This document shows positions 14,536 to 26,762 of a DNA stretch of 64,000 bases, piece after piece (position 1 is the stretch's first letter; each line of letters begins with the position of its first letter). Location of the stretch: assembly GCF_000218685.1 (NCBI RefSeq), contig NW_006763299.1:864061-928060 (forward strand), read 5' to 3'. The stretch comes from Serpula lacrymans var. lacrymans S7.9 (Eukaryota; Basidiomycota; Agaricomycetes; Boletales; Serpulaceae). The notes beneath the pieces are model-generated. The model was not told the origin of the DNA, did not search any database, and saw only the letters and a list, made by a program, of their open reading frames with translations. A program made the position numbers and the translations under genes.

Positions 14536-17500
14536 TCAGCTGCCACTAGCCCCACTCGAAGCAGTAGCGGCAGGTGTGGCCGTGGCCGTAGCGGTCACAA
14601 TGAAGGCGTCCCATGCTCCCACTGTCGCAGTGGGGAAGAAATACGTTGACTGCGTTGTGCCCGACCCGTAATAAATACCAGCTTGGCCTGTCATAATCTC
14701 CCCAAGCGTCGTATCCTCCCCTCCGATAACTGTCACTCCAGAGGAAGTGTTGGTGACAAGACCAGTCTGGTTGGAGCCAAAGACAAATTCCCGGATAAAC
14801 ACGAGGGCCTTACGGAAGAGGCAAATTAGACTAAAAGCCATTTCATAGAGGAAATAAACATACAGAAGGGGGATTGGTGTAACCCACTAGATGGCCTGCA
14901 TGTTCGACAAGAATATATGTCCAATTACGCTCTTGGTGGACTATGCCTGCGAAAGCACCCGTATCATCATACCATGGAGTCGAAGGTTCACGTGTGAAGC
15001 CTTGGATACCACCAAACGTCGTATTCTGCATCGAAAACAAAAAGAATCGATTAGTTGGACATGAGATAAAACTCCGAAATATAACAATCTACGAACCTGA
15101 ATTGTGACCTGTGATCCAATGTGTGGGATAAGAGAATCGTCGTTCCCAGAGTAAATTACAACGGAAACGTTCTGTGCGGTTGCATTTGACATCAAATGCG
15201 GGTCGGTGAAAGCTTCTGCCACTATACATACCATACCTCAGTGCACCCTTCCAGGAAACAGTCAACATCCACTGATATCACCTTCCTGATAATCTATACA
15301 ATGATTGATAAGTTTACTGGTAGCCGAACAGCAGGAATTGCTCAACTGTTTCCGAACGGGTAGTTGATACTTTCGACCCAGTCTTTGCTGGTGGGCGCAT
15401 GGATGGCAGCACGCGTTTGATTGTCTAAAGTTGGTTATGGATCACATGTCGTTCCAAGTGCATGTAACCAGGAAGAAATCAGTACACGTGGGAAAATATA
15501 ATATCACTAGATAGAGACATGATCCACAGAACAGTATAAAAACCAAACGCACCATTCAAGAAAACAGAACCATCCATTGGGGCCTCGGGGCTCAAGGCAT
15601 CGGGGACATTGTAATACTGCGCACAAGAATACATAGTACATATCAGCAGGCCAGTCCATGTCCACTAACGCACAGGGATTTAGCTAGCACTCACATCAAA
15701 GGTACCACCAACGTTCTGACTAAGGGCTGTGAATTCAAGGAAGCAATTGTGCAGCGAAATCGTCAGTAACTTGACTAGCCAAAAAATCTGCGAGACGCCG
15801 AAAACTACTTACTCCAAGGGAAAGTATAATTGATGGCATAATCCAACATCTCGTCATATAAGTCACAGCCATACCACGAATCGATGGTTCCATTCGCCCG
15901 GCCAGTTAAATCACGCTTCCACGCTTCTGCTGCTCGTTTTCTCTCTCTCTTTGATAGCCCACTCTTCGCAGGAGAAAGATTACGCTTGGCTTCATACCTG
16001 GTTTGGAGCTCACTCATAAAAGAGGCTTTCGTTAACGCGCCCTTTTTCTTCTTTTCCAAAAACTTGTTGCCAGCACCAAAGCTTTCTTTCAATCCCGTCA
16101 GATCTGAGGCACCAGTTGGGAACCCTAATGTGGGGAAATATCCGTCTTGTGGGTATGTGAGGTTTAGATCATAACCACAGAGATGCTGCTGCTCGTGGAA
16201 GTAAGAGAAAACGTCTGTGTCATACCCGATGATTTGGGGATATGTCTCGAGCACTTGGATAACAGGAAGGAGCTCGAATACCTCGCCGGACGCGATAGAA
16301 CCGTCGCCGATGGCTATTTTGGCGAGTTTGACGGGCGGTGATTCCATTTGGAAATAGGCTTTAGTAATGTAAGGCTGTTTTGTATAGGTACAGCTCGTCA
16401 CGATAAAGCTAATTAAACGGAGGCTGGGACGTACAATGTACATGCCGGCATAACTCTCGCCAGTGAGGTGCAACGGACGTGTTGAGAGGCTGGGGAATAC
16501 CTTGACGAGGTTTTCGAGGAAACCAAACTGTCAGTGTAACCATAATAGTACACATATGCGATGGATGCGTGGTCGACGATTATTTCGATGATCATTGTTA
16601 GTGGGCAAAATAACGTCGATGAAGAAAGTTAGTTAGCTCACAAAGTCCGTGGCCATTTGGTCTTCATCGGCAACTAGTCAAAGGTAAGAAGCTAGTCAGT
16701 ATGGTTGCGTTATTTTCCCTCAAAAGATGTAACATGACGAATCAGAGCGAAACAAAGGATGACAATCTTCTTTGCACCGTTGCAGTGGTGTTGTTTTGAA
16801 CAATCCATGACATGAATGATGCATATACCGGATTGACTGCCTCATGTTGCCACCTTCAAGCGATTCAAAAAGATATTAACTCACCGTACCCATCGCTGTC
16901 TGCGGTCCCAAATCCTACTCCGACAGGTTGATCGATCCATATGTAATCGGCGACTTCGGTCCATGCATATTCATTATCGGTTGCCGAATAGTCATTGAGG
17001 ATATGAATCGGACCATTCTGCGTTGGTGAGAGGGAGCGTTAATATCAACATAGGAAACGAAGAGAATGGTGCGTACTTCGAACAGAAGACCGACCAAACT
17101 TGATGAACCAGGCCTGAAATCGCGTGAGCGTCAGCGCGGTTATCATACGACCCCACTCAAATGCGCTTATAGTAAAGGTTACAGCTCGGGAAGCACCCGA
17201 TGAAGTACATCACTATCCCTTCCAACCGTAAAGCCATACGAAATGCGGACGAAGATGCTCACCCCCCGTTCAACCAAATCCCCCATGGCTCGTCGCTCTG
17301 ACCAGGTCCGTCTGTCAAGGATCCATTGGAATGTTCGAACGCCCAGAAGAACAAGGTATCGTTTGGGTGACCTTCTCGCTGCACGGGGATATTTCCTGCC
17401 CAGTTGCGAGCGAGCGGCCAAGTGATATTTGGAAGAGACGAAGTTACTTGAAAGTCTGTGAACGCTATGAGATTATACTAGATGGCTAAAGGAATGCTCT

Positions 17501-17639
17501 GCTGACAGTCCTGCCACTCTGGGCTGTAGTCGCCTGATGGCATTCCGGGGTACACCTGAGGGTACGTGCTGGGTGGTGTCTGAGCAGACACGACGGAAAG
17601 CAGCGCACTCGATGCTGCGAGTGCTGCAAGAAGAACCAT
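14536..17639 (-). CDS. Secreted serine carboxypeptidase (peptidase S10)
   Basis: Removes C-terminal residues from peptides, in the secretory pathway, vacuole or outside the cell. The ATG at 17639 starts a clear signal peptide (MVLLAALAASSALLSVVSAQ), followed by TPPSTYPQVYPGMPSGDYSP. The Ser nucleophile is in LTGESYAGMYI (near 16450), the catalytic Asp in VVIYSGNDDSLIPH (near 15140) and the His in EHAGHLVGYTNP (near 14890). Several NxS/T sites are present. After the His the chain continues about 100 residues and ends in a Thr/Ala/Ser-rich tail (TATATATPAATASSGASGS) without the hydrophobic stretch needed for a clear GPI signal. About ten introns, some of them long. The exact S10 subfamily is open; a Kex1-type C-terminal membrane anchor is not seen. 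Confidence 0.87.
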
Positions 17640-20600
17640 GGTAGCAATGAGCAAAGGGAAGATGAGGATGGAATTCTAGAGATGTCGAGCGAATAGTTGC
17701 ATTTATATGTAGCCTTTTATGATGACAATTGAGATGGGAACCCCGGTTGATTACACGGAAGGACCGAGCAGGTGGCTGCCGACCATATGGCCCGCCCTCT
17801 TTGTCTACTAAACATAGCCTACGACGGATCTATAACGGAGGTAAAAAGGTCTCACTTCCTCGAGGTCGACAACAGCCGCTTCATAGCCGCTTGTATGTAT
17901 GTAATATTTAATAGGTAAGCCTGCGGTGGATCGAGGCTGGACGTTGGAAGTTGGAAATCCTTTATGGGCTGAGCAAAGCTATCATGGCCTGTGTAGTCGT
18001 GTGTCGATGTGTTCGCGTGCTACACGCATCGTTTCTCATGGCTCCTTCTCTCCGTGCACTGTTCTGCATGCAATAGTGTGCTTTTTGACCCCTGCATCAC
18101 TTCAGATCTCCATATTTTGACGCCCGTGCCTGTGAGACACTGCATAAATCCCTGAGCACCTATTTTCGTACGTCGTTAATTATCTAACGTTTGACACGCT
18201 ATGGGCGCTGCTCGTGTCTATTGTATTCGTCGCCATGCTATGATCTTTCATCCTGTTCCTCTTTACCATTCACCCTTGTGGATCACGTTCGTCACGCGTA
18301 CTTACCAAGAGGTACCAAGACTCCTTGTTTCCGTGCCACCCCCTTGGAACGACTCGGACGGCTTTCTTGTGCTGATCAGCTTGGATTGCTGCATAGTCGT
18401 CTCATGCATATCTCCCATGAGCTCCGCAGCGCAGAGAATCATCACCCTTCGTCAGGTTCAAGAGTTCGAAGGTGAATAGAACTCCGTGATGCTTGACACC
18501 GGGCTAGCGGGGATAATGCAGCGGACAGTATATGTTTTTCGTTGACGATCTTCAATCCAATCAATGTTCTAACGATGCCTCGCATTCTAAGGATGAACTT
18601 TCGACGCGGGTATCCACGCCAGGAGCCACGCCAGCGCTCTCAAATTCCACTTTCCAAGTTGAATGTCGTCAGATTCAGCTCATATGCATATGAGTCATTT
18701 ACCAAGGAAGCCAAAATTTGCCTGACGGATTCATTGAAAAGCATTAAGGCTGTTCGGAAACATTTCTCACTGCAACGACGCGTCTCACCCGTCGAAAGGG
18801 AGTGGTGAAGTTTGTCCATTGCCATAGCCTCGTACACTTTTGTGGTTTCGTATCGGTGATCTTGCAATTTGGATGCGAACTTCTGTTCAATGTCTGATGT
18901 ATCACATACCGCTCCAGCAAACGCCGTATCCACCCACCGAACTCGCTATCGTTGAAAAATAGACTAAAAAGAACCATGGAGAAAAAACTTTTGTTTCAAT
19001 TGCCCTCTTTCAGCATCGATTTATTTGGTCGTCCCATCAGCGAATGGTGCCCTGAGGGTGACCTTCAATCAGAGACCAGTCATCTAAACCATAAGCCCAA
19101 CTTTATCTATGTCTGCAAAATGCCGTGTGCAATGCACTTCCCATTGCGCTCATCTCACCAAATATTGCAGCCAACCATTCCCTGGGTGCTTAAAGAACGA
19201 GGAAAGGGCACTCTGGAACATCGGAAACCGCGTTTACTCGTAATCTCGTGGCTCAATTAATCAATTCTCACACATTCCATCAAGTGCGGTCCTTGCACCA
19301 CTGCTTGGACAATGGAGACACCAACAATATTCGTGCCAGCAAGCGCTCTTAAGTGTCAGGAAAGCCAATATCCCTAACCCTCATCCCAACAACCCATCAC
19401 TTTCCAAGGATAAATTCAATCCATAAATGTCGCATTGTGCTATCTTGGATAGTGCGATTAAGAAAGAGAGAAACTTTTAGGTCTGCTCGTAGAATTTGGC
19501 ATTGACATTACAAGATATATCATTTCTCCTATTATGTTCATCATATATTTTTGTTAACATGAGCTATTTTACGGAACTCCTCAAAGGAATATCAAATCAC
19601 AATTGCATTCGACGCCGCCTTGTTTGACTCTGTGTGGAAATATGGGGATACTCAGCAACAATTAACGATATCAGTCAACATATCACGCGACCATACACTA
19701 GGTATGTGTACATGAGTAGCATGATTCCTTTGTTTAACAAAACCTGCCGATGTGAGATCGTACAAGGACAGTTCCGTTGTCCTGTCGTGGAGCCGCTTAA
19801 TGCAACTTTATAGGGGTGATTTCATGACCTCGATACAAGTTGGTTCTGCTCCAAGGGCTGTCTGCATTCCTTCAGCCGACATCAATGATACGTCCGCATT
19901 GGTTGTAAGCCCCAAGGCTGCCAGCCTGTTATCTCCAGGCAAAGCCACATATGGTATGTGGGGAGAGGGAGGGGTTCTTCGCAGTTTCACGTTGTCTGTA
20001 CAGTCACAGGCCCTATTGCGGCCCGACATCTTGGCATAGTAAGGCAAGGACTCGTTCGCTTGATTGGCCAATGCCAGGTTGGTCGGTTGATTGAATGGGT
20101 TTCTACGGGATCCCCAGACCTACGACGAACCACGAAAATGATGGAGGAAGCGAACAGGCTGGGCATGGTCTAAAACGCATTGGGCATCACCCTGCAGATG
20201 GCAAGGCAAAGAGCCTTATTGGCCTTTAGTTATCGGTGACAGCGGGAATTTCTAGTAGAATCACTGGCAGTGCGCAATCTGTCAATTGAGTCATTCACTT
20301 CGGCAATGATCTGGCTCACCTTCAGCCAGACCAAGTGACAGAGATGCTTCACGTATAAGATTACTGGACTATGCCGGAGTCAGGCGTCCTGCAACAACCG
20401 TCCTTTTGATCACGATAAGGTAAACACTTATCATAACGACAAACGACTGACGTACAGCCCTGCACAAGAATACTATACGCGGAAAAGGAGCCTATGGGAG
20501 CCCTCGGAGCCCTCGAAAGTCTCCAGTCTTACCTCTCGGTCAAACGCGCAACGTGGATCATTCCAGGATTTGCAGCTTTGCTCTCAATCATACTTCGCAT

Positions 20601-21130
20601 AACTGACCTGGAGAGAATATGCACAGGGAAGTTCAGTGGCGGCAATATCTTGGGCAATTTGCAACAATGTGAATGTTAGCTTAAAGCCCACCTATGGTCT
20701 GAGTACACGTAACTCAGCTAATCTCAACATGTTGTGCAGTCTGCAGAGCTTGTTGTTCTCAAACCGCACCTGGCACCACTCGCGATTACAACATCAGTGG
20801 GCCATCACAGATCTTCGACAGGTTGTCGCATTTATTATGAGAAAGAAAAGTCTTTGAGACGACGTCTTCATTAGGCCATAGTGGGTCGGAACCAATATTG
20901 CGGATGCGGGCGCGGATGCTTTTCGGACTTTGTGTATTGTAGCGCAATGCTTGTAAGCTTTGTAGTCGTACCACCACCCACCATCTTGACACCATACAAA
21001 ACAAGAACATAACAGGATGACACCGTAAGGCATTTATACTTAATCATATGTTCTCTTTCCTTATGAAGGCCATCACCGTGACAGAGAGCCGGTGAAGTCT
21101 GCCACCCAAGACGCGTCAAATAGTACACTC
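17640..21130. other. 3.5-kb stretch without a supportable gene
   Basis: The left end must hold the carboxypeptidase promoter and the right end the histone chaperone promoter. Between them I see only short frames. The longest with a real ATG is 18201-18479 (+, 92 codons, MGAARVYCIRRHAMIFHP...), which matches no family I know. A minus frame at 18933-18640 looks protein-like (KVYEAMAMDKLHHSLSTGET) but lacks an ATG at its start. No tRNA, LTR or terminal inverted repeat recognised. It may be decayed coding or mobile sequence. Confidence 0.35.
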
Positions 21131-22637
21131 ATGACCATCGAAAACGCGCTGGAACACGCCAGACGCGCGTTTGCGCTCAGAAAATATGAGTCAGCAGTCG
21201 ATTATTATGCTACTGCGCTGGAATTAATGTACGTTCTCGTCATACTTTCCGCTGCAACCTGCTCGTTTCTTTAAAATTCCAAAGCACGCAGTCTAACGCG
21301 TATGTTTTGTGTCATACAGGACTAAGAAGCACGGCGAACACGCGCCCGAAATCGCCGATTTATATTTCTCTTATGGAAGGGCATTGTTAGAAAATGCGAT
21401 TTCACAGGCTGGTGTCTTGGGAAAAGAGCAACCAGAAAATGGTGTGGATGAGGAAAATGAAGGTAAACAGAAACCCTAGTTTCTCAAAGTACACTGGTCT
21501 GACCTTCCTCGCGTACTCGAAGCTTCAGGTTCTGGTTCTGGGTCCGGTAATATCTCTGGTCCAATCCTCTCCTTTTCTGGAGACGCGGACGATGATGCAG
21601 TTGATCTGTTTGCCCAACAAGCCGAAGAACTAGAGAATGAAGCCGAAAATGACGAGGATGGCGAGGAAGGTGAAGCGGACGACGGGGAACCAGAGGATGA
21701 CTTCAATGCTGCTTGGGAAGTCCTGGAACTTGCTAGGGCGATATACGAGAAAGAGAAAGATGGAGATGACGATGAGGTGAAATTGAAATTAGCAGATACC
21801 TACATTGCACTGGGTGACGTGTCACTGGAAACAGGTGAGTACGATTCTACCCTATCTTTTCCATAAAGTACTACATCATTGATACATCTTTGCTTTGTCC
21901 TCATTCATCATACTTACTATGTCTCTGTGCACAGAAAAATTCGACCAAGCAATAAGCGACTACACCTCCGCACTTTCCTTGAAAGCTATCTTACTCCCAA
22001 AAAGCTCTCGCCAAATTGCAGAGGCTCACTACAAACTGAGCATGGTGCTCGATCTAACGTCAGGGCGGCTCAAGGATGCGATTTCGCACGCAGAGGAAGC
22101 ATTGGAGAGTGTAGAATGTCGGTTAGCTGAGCTAAGGGATGGACTGAGTGGACAGGTTCCTGCTGTGCCTACCATTAAGGAAGAAGACAAAAAAGGCGAT
22201 GAGAAAGGCAAGGGAAAGAAGCAAAAGTTAGTTAGGGACGATGAGGTAAGGAATATGACGAAGATACAGATGGAAGCAGAGATGAAGGAGGTTGAAGGTT
22301 TGAGGGAGGATCTTGCGCTTAAGGTACTTTGTTTGTCCACCATGACTTCGTATACTAATGATTTTTATTTCGTTAGGTCGAAGAGCTTAAAACAACGCCT
22401 ACAGAGCCAAATGAATCTGCGCCCGCGATGGCTGCTCGAGCCTTAGACAAGGAATTGAATACTGCGATTGCAGCTGTTCCGACGCAAGTTAATGATTTGT
22501 CTAAAGTGGTGAGGAAGAAGAAGAAAGATGCGGAGCCACTGGCGGAAAGTACTGGAAAACGGAAAGCAGAGGATGAGGATGGGGAAGTAAGCTCTGGGCC
22601 GGAAAAGAAGGCGAAGGTAGAAGAGGGAGAATCATGA
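21131..22637 (+). CDS. NASP/Sim3/Hif1-type histone chaperone (SHNi-TPR)
   Basis: Binds H3-H4 before deposition, acting in nucleus and cytosol. The first in-frame ATG is at 21131 (MTIENALEHARRAFALRKYE). TPR 1 is ALEHARRAFALRKYESAVDY and TPR 2 is EHAPEIADLYFSYGRALLE. It is interrupted, as in all NASP proteins, by an acidic region (EELENEAENDEDGEEGEADD). Then come DDFNAAWEVLELARAIYEKE, KLADTYIALGDVSLE, and after an intron KFDQAISDYTSALSLKAILL and IAEAHYKLSMVLDL, the SHNi-TPR core. The Lys/Glu-rich C-terminus ends KRKAEDEDGE...KKAKVEEGES with a nuclear-localisation-like stretch. Four introns; the first splits the Met codon in ELMTKKHGEHAPE. Confidence 0.85.
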
Positions 22638-22775
22638 GAAAAGTAGCAGTCTTAAAGGGATATGGAGTGCTGATATTTGATCTGTATTGTTGGACCTGCT
22701 TTTCTGTCCTACAACATAATATTTACATTTTGGTGATATCACTGCAGCGTGTGTATTCCCTTGGGAAATGAGTGC

Positions 22776-24272
22776 CTACAGGAACGGAACACTGGTGGCG
22801 CCAATATTGGTATGCTTGTATTTCTTCCCTCCAGTGCCAAATTCTCCAACTATATGACCTCCATCGCCGACACTTTTCATGACGTACTTATAGCTCACCA
22901 GCCCTTCTAGTCCCACCGGACCTCTGGCATGTATCCTTCCTGTGCTTATACCAACTTCTGTTCCGAAACCGTATCTAAAACCGTCGGCAAAACGAGTGCT
23001 GGCGTTCACAAATGCCCCTGCACTGTCCACACCACGACAGAATGCGGAAGCAGCATCAGACGACTCGGTCACGATCGTCTCGGTATGATGTGAACCATGC
23101 TCATTGATGTGGACGATAGCGCTCTGGAGAGAGGTGACTGTAAGGACAGAAAGTGTGAGAGTGAGATGCTCAGTATCATAGGCATCTTGAGGAGCTAAAC
23201 GGACACGAGTGTTGAGATTTGAAGGGGCTGGTGAAAGAGTTTGTAAAGCGGAAAGGGAAGGAGCGTCGCATAGGAGCTCGACGGATGCATCAAGTAGTGC
23301 TGTAGCAACTTTGGGCCAGATATTTTGCAGAACAGAGGTGTGTATGATCAGCGTCTCTGCAGAATTGCATGCGGCAGGGTAATTTGTCTACTCGGATTGC
23401 AATCAGACGAAGATAGTAGTTAGAAGTAGCATATACTGCACCTTCGAGTCAAGAATGACTCTCAAAGCTTTTTCCAAGTTTGCGCTCTCATCAAGGTAAA
23501 CACTGCAAAGTCCATCCGCATGGCCCATAACCGGAATCCGCGTACTGTTCTGTATATTGCGGACGAGAGAATTACTACCCCTTGGGATGACAAGGTCGAT
23601 ATACTGGTCGAGGGTGAGCAGGGCAGAAACGTCGGCACGTGTGCGAATAGACTGAATAAGAATTGACGGTAATGTAGTGGAAGAGAGAGCGGTCGAGATG
23701 ACCCTAGAGAGCAGAGTGACAGAGTGTGTCGATTCTTTACCGCCTTTTAGAATTGCTGCGTTACCTAGGTAAATTCCGAGTCAAAGTCAATAGGAGATAG
23801 GAAAGTTAGCGAGGATAGGCGTACCTGATTTGATGGCCAAAGCAGCTATGTTTACCACAACCTCCGGGCGAGCCTCGAATATGACAAGCAAGACACCAAT
23901 AGGACAGGATACACGATAAAGATCAAGACCATCATCGAGTTGTTTTGCATAGTTGACGACACCTGTTGGATCAGGGAGAGCCGCAACGTCTTTTACGCCT
24001 TGAATCATGGCATCCCATTTGTCAGGTGAGCTAGTAAGGTCCAAACGTTTGAGCAACGAGCTGGACATTCGTCCGGCGTCAACCTCAGCCTGAGCTGCGT
24101 CCAAGTCGAGTCTGTTGGCAGCAAGAATATCATGCTTGTTGGCCTCTAGCTGGATGGTTATCTGTGCAAGGGCATCGATACGAGCGGTGGAAGGGATGAG
24201 CTGGGATTGCTCAAATGCAGCCTTTGCTGATTTAGCGATGAGGGTGATGGACGTGTCGGAGCTAGAAGCCAT
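22776..24272 (-). CDS. PRO2: Gamma-glutamyl phosphate reductase
   Basis: Catalyses the NADPH-dependent reduction of gamma-glutamyl phosphate to glutamate semialdehyde, the second step of proline synthesis. Start is the ATG at 24272 (MASSSDTSITLIAKSAKAAF). Family blocks in order: ANRLDLDAAQAEVDAGRM, LTSSPDKWDAMIQGVKDVA, YRVSCPIGVLLVIFEARPEV, NAAILKGGKE, DLVIPRGSNSLVRNIQ and DGLCSVYLDESANLEKA. The catalytic Cys lies in NYPAACNSAETLI, and the end has STRFADGFRYGFGTEVGIST and HARGPVGLEGLVSYKYV. Two introns (near 23770-23820 and 23390-23440). Length and motif spacing match the family. It ends about 140 bp from the convergent histone chaperone gene. Confidence 0.92.
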
Positions 24273-25015
24273 GACGGCACTTGGCGGACGAGCAGAGCCT
24301 TGCGTAGGCGGATTTTGACTACTAGATTTATTTCTGTTAAACAACCATTCCCTGCACTCCCTACTCAATCGAGATGCAAGCCATCGCCTACATACCGAAT
24401 TTCAGAAACTGTTAGAACCTAGATCACCATGATGGGTCGATAATCGATGAGATACAGATCTCTAATGGAAATTTGCAAAATTGTATGCGCCCACAACGCC
24501 AATTCGAAGACGAACGCGCCGAGTCTCGGTTACGGTGCCTGTAGCCTGGTCGACGCTGTGATGGGCCCGACCAACTCACACGCTCCGAATTTAAACGCGC
24601 GTTAATCTACTTAAGTTGCAAGAATCGGGGCAAGGAACAGGGGCGGGAAGAAGAATAAGGGCACTAGTTATATACAGACCAATGAGAGGGTATCATGTTC
24701 ATGACGTAGCGCACTGTCTGAACACTACGTCATGTACATCACCGACTCTTGGATGATCTTAGGGATCGTCGCCATCCTACTTGGTGGAATGTGAGCAGCG
24801 AGTGCCGTTTATGGAAGTCGAAAGAAATATTTAATATCAACAAGACGCACGGACCATTCCCTAAGTATAGCAGTACCCAAGTATAGAGGCTTAATCTAAC
24901 AAACACTGCACTATGTTTGGGCCTAGCAACTTCGACTACTATAGAGTGCACCTCATAGCACTACGAAAAAGAGTTTGATTGCTCAGACTCCAATAGACGG
25001 TAGAAACTCTCATGA
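24273..25015. promoter_or_regulatory. PRO2 upstream region with CRE-like inverted repeat
   Basis: The 743 bp lie upstream of PRO2 (-) and downstream of PAF1 (-). A perfect 10-bp inverted repeat CATGACGTAG (24700-24709) / CTACGTCATG (24725-24734) carries the TGACGT core bound by bZIP factors of the CREB/ATF type. It sits about 430 bp before the PRO2 start. A role in PRO2 control is inference. Confidence 0.3.
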
Positions 25016-26762
25016 CTAGAATATGTCTACATCCGCGCCCTCTCCGCCGTTACCAGCGCCGCTCAATCTTTCGTCAAACTCCCCATCAGCGTTCCCGTCG
25101 ACCACTTCGCCATATGCATCCCCATCCCCATCCGCATAAGCAGCTGCTTCACCGTCTATATCAGCAACTTCTCCCTCCCCATCTGCATCTGCGTCTACTC
25201 GGCCCAGCAGATACAAGGGATCTAGAACTTCTGCAAGTACCTCCTCTCGTTCGTCAAGTTCTTCTTTGCTTAGCGGAACATGTGAAATATTCACGACCAT
25301 CCACTTGTCACCATAGCCTTCTTGTGTCTACATATGATAATTTTGTAAGCCAATTCAGAAGATAGAAACCCTAGAATTAGTTAAGAAACTCACGTTTGTA
25401 CGCTTCTTCTTCAAAATCATCTTTCTTTCAATGTTCTTGTAATATGCACCTTTACTTCTTCTCCCCTCTAATACCTCATCAGACCCGTTAGTAATGGATT
25501 GTGAGTCGCCTTCGTCCAACACCAGTAAAAATTCGTTTGGAACTTCTTGTTCCACTTTTACAGTTTCGTAGTCACGCACGAAATGGAATGCGGTTGACTA
25601 TCAAAGGTGGCTCATTACTTAGCAAGTATTTCTTTGAAAAGCGCGCAAACAAGTGGGAAACTTACGGGTGGTTCCTCTGAATCCAACGATTCATTTGCCA
25701 TTCTTGTGGTTTTGAATGTAACGGCAGCCTCATCGTCCTTTGTAAGGTAGTATGCCAAGAAGTGGTCTCCTTCGGCCTCCATGGGACGAAGAATAGCACA
25801 GTCCAAGCGAGAATCATCGATCTATATTCGCAGAAGTAGAATTTGATCTCGGTCAACCATCGTCCAAAGCTAGAAGAAAAAACGCACGTCTAAAGCTCGT
25901 TCTCCGGGTCTCTCTGAGAATCTAAACAGGTCATATGCATTTGCCCATATATCTGCATCTGGGAATATCTCAAAAGATTCCACAGCCGTGACATTGGGTT
26001 TATTTGGGTGTCGGAGTGCTGAGAGTTCGAATTTGTCATTACATGATGAAAATGAGGCTTCAATATCACGAATTTGAGCACTGCGGGATACATCGATGTG
26101 TTGGTTCATATTATGTTTCCTTGAAATGACGTAGCGTGAGTCAGTTTACCAATATAGCGAACACTCTTGACACGGGACATACGGTTCTTGTAATGATGCG
26201 GAACGCTGAACACCTTCCCGGCTGATATATTCTGTCTTTCGCAACCAAGGAACATGGACTGGTAATGGAGTTGATGCTCCTGACCCTACAGCGGATGAAT
26301 TCCCGTTAAGATATGGTCCTGGTGTCGTAGCAGGATCACCAAGCAGAAACCGATCCTTTGGGTCTAAAGCGGGTAGATTGTATTGATCTGGATTTAGTTC
26401 TATTGTGTATATTGGGGGAAAACTGAGTACTTGACATGTTCTAAAGAAGTCCGCGCAAGATACTCACCCGAATCATCCCCATCCTCTTCCCATAAGCATT
26501 CCCACTTCCCGAGGTCAAGTGGCATGCCACATTCCGCATCGACAATCATTGGTAAGGGAGTGTCATTGGCTATTGCGTTTAAGAAATCCGGGCGAGCGTA
26601 TCGTGTAGGATTTGTTGGAATGTCGAGGAGTTTTGGGGGGCATGGAGGAGCGGGGAGTGGATTGGAATAACGCACTCGGACTAATAGGTCCAATTTACTG
26701 TATAACGAATAAGAAAATAACGAATAATGCCATAAGATCACTCACCTTTTTTTGAAACTCAT
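25016..26762 (-). CDS. PAF1: RNA polymerase II-associated factor 1 (Paf1)
   Basis: Core subunit of the Paf1 complex that travels with RNA polymerase II and promotes elongation and histone modification. The ATG at 26762 begins a six-codon exon (MSFKK plus a split Ser) followed by KLDLLVRVRYSNPLPAPPCP and PKLLDIPTNPTRYARPDFL, the N-terminal Paf1 signature. Then come DPKDRFLLGD, VPWLRKTEYISREGVQR, FEIFPDADIWANAYDLFRFS, DCAILRPMEAEGDHFLAYYL and FVRDYETVKVEQEVPNEFLL. The C-terminus includes SHVPLSKEELDEREEVLAEV and an acidic, Gly-rich tail (DADADGEGEVADIDGE) ending GADVDIF. About seven introns. The order of blocks fits Paf1 throughout. Confidence 0.9.

Noticed and set aside
18201..18479. Possible phosphoglycerate mutase-like gene (VYCIRRHAM resembles the VYxIRHG/A start of that family)
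   Set aside because: The rest of the frame lacks the expected second motif, and the similarity is only a few residues. Another frame shows TPLERLGRLSC, but no splice joins them convincingly.
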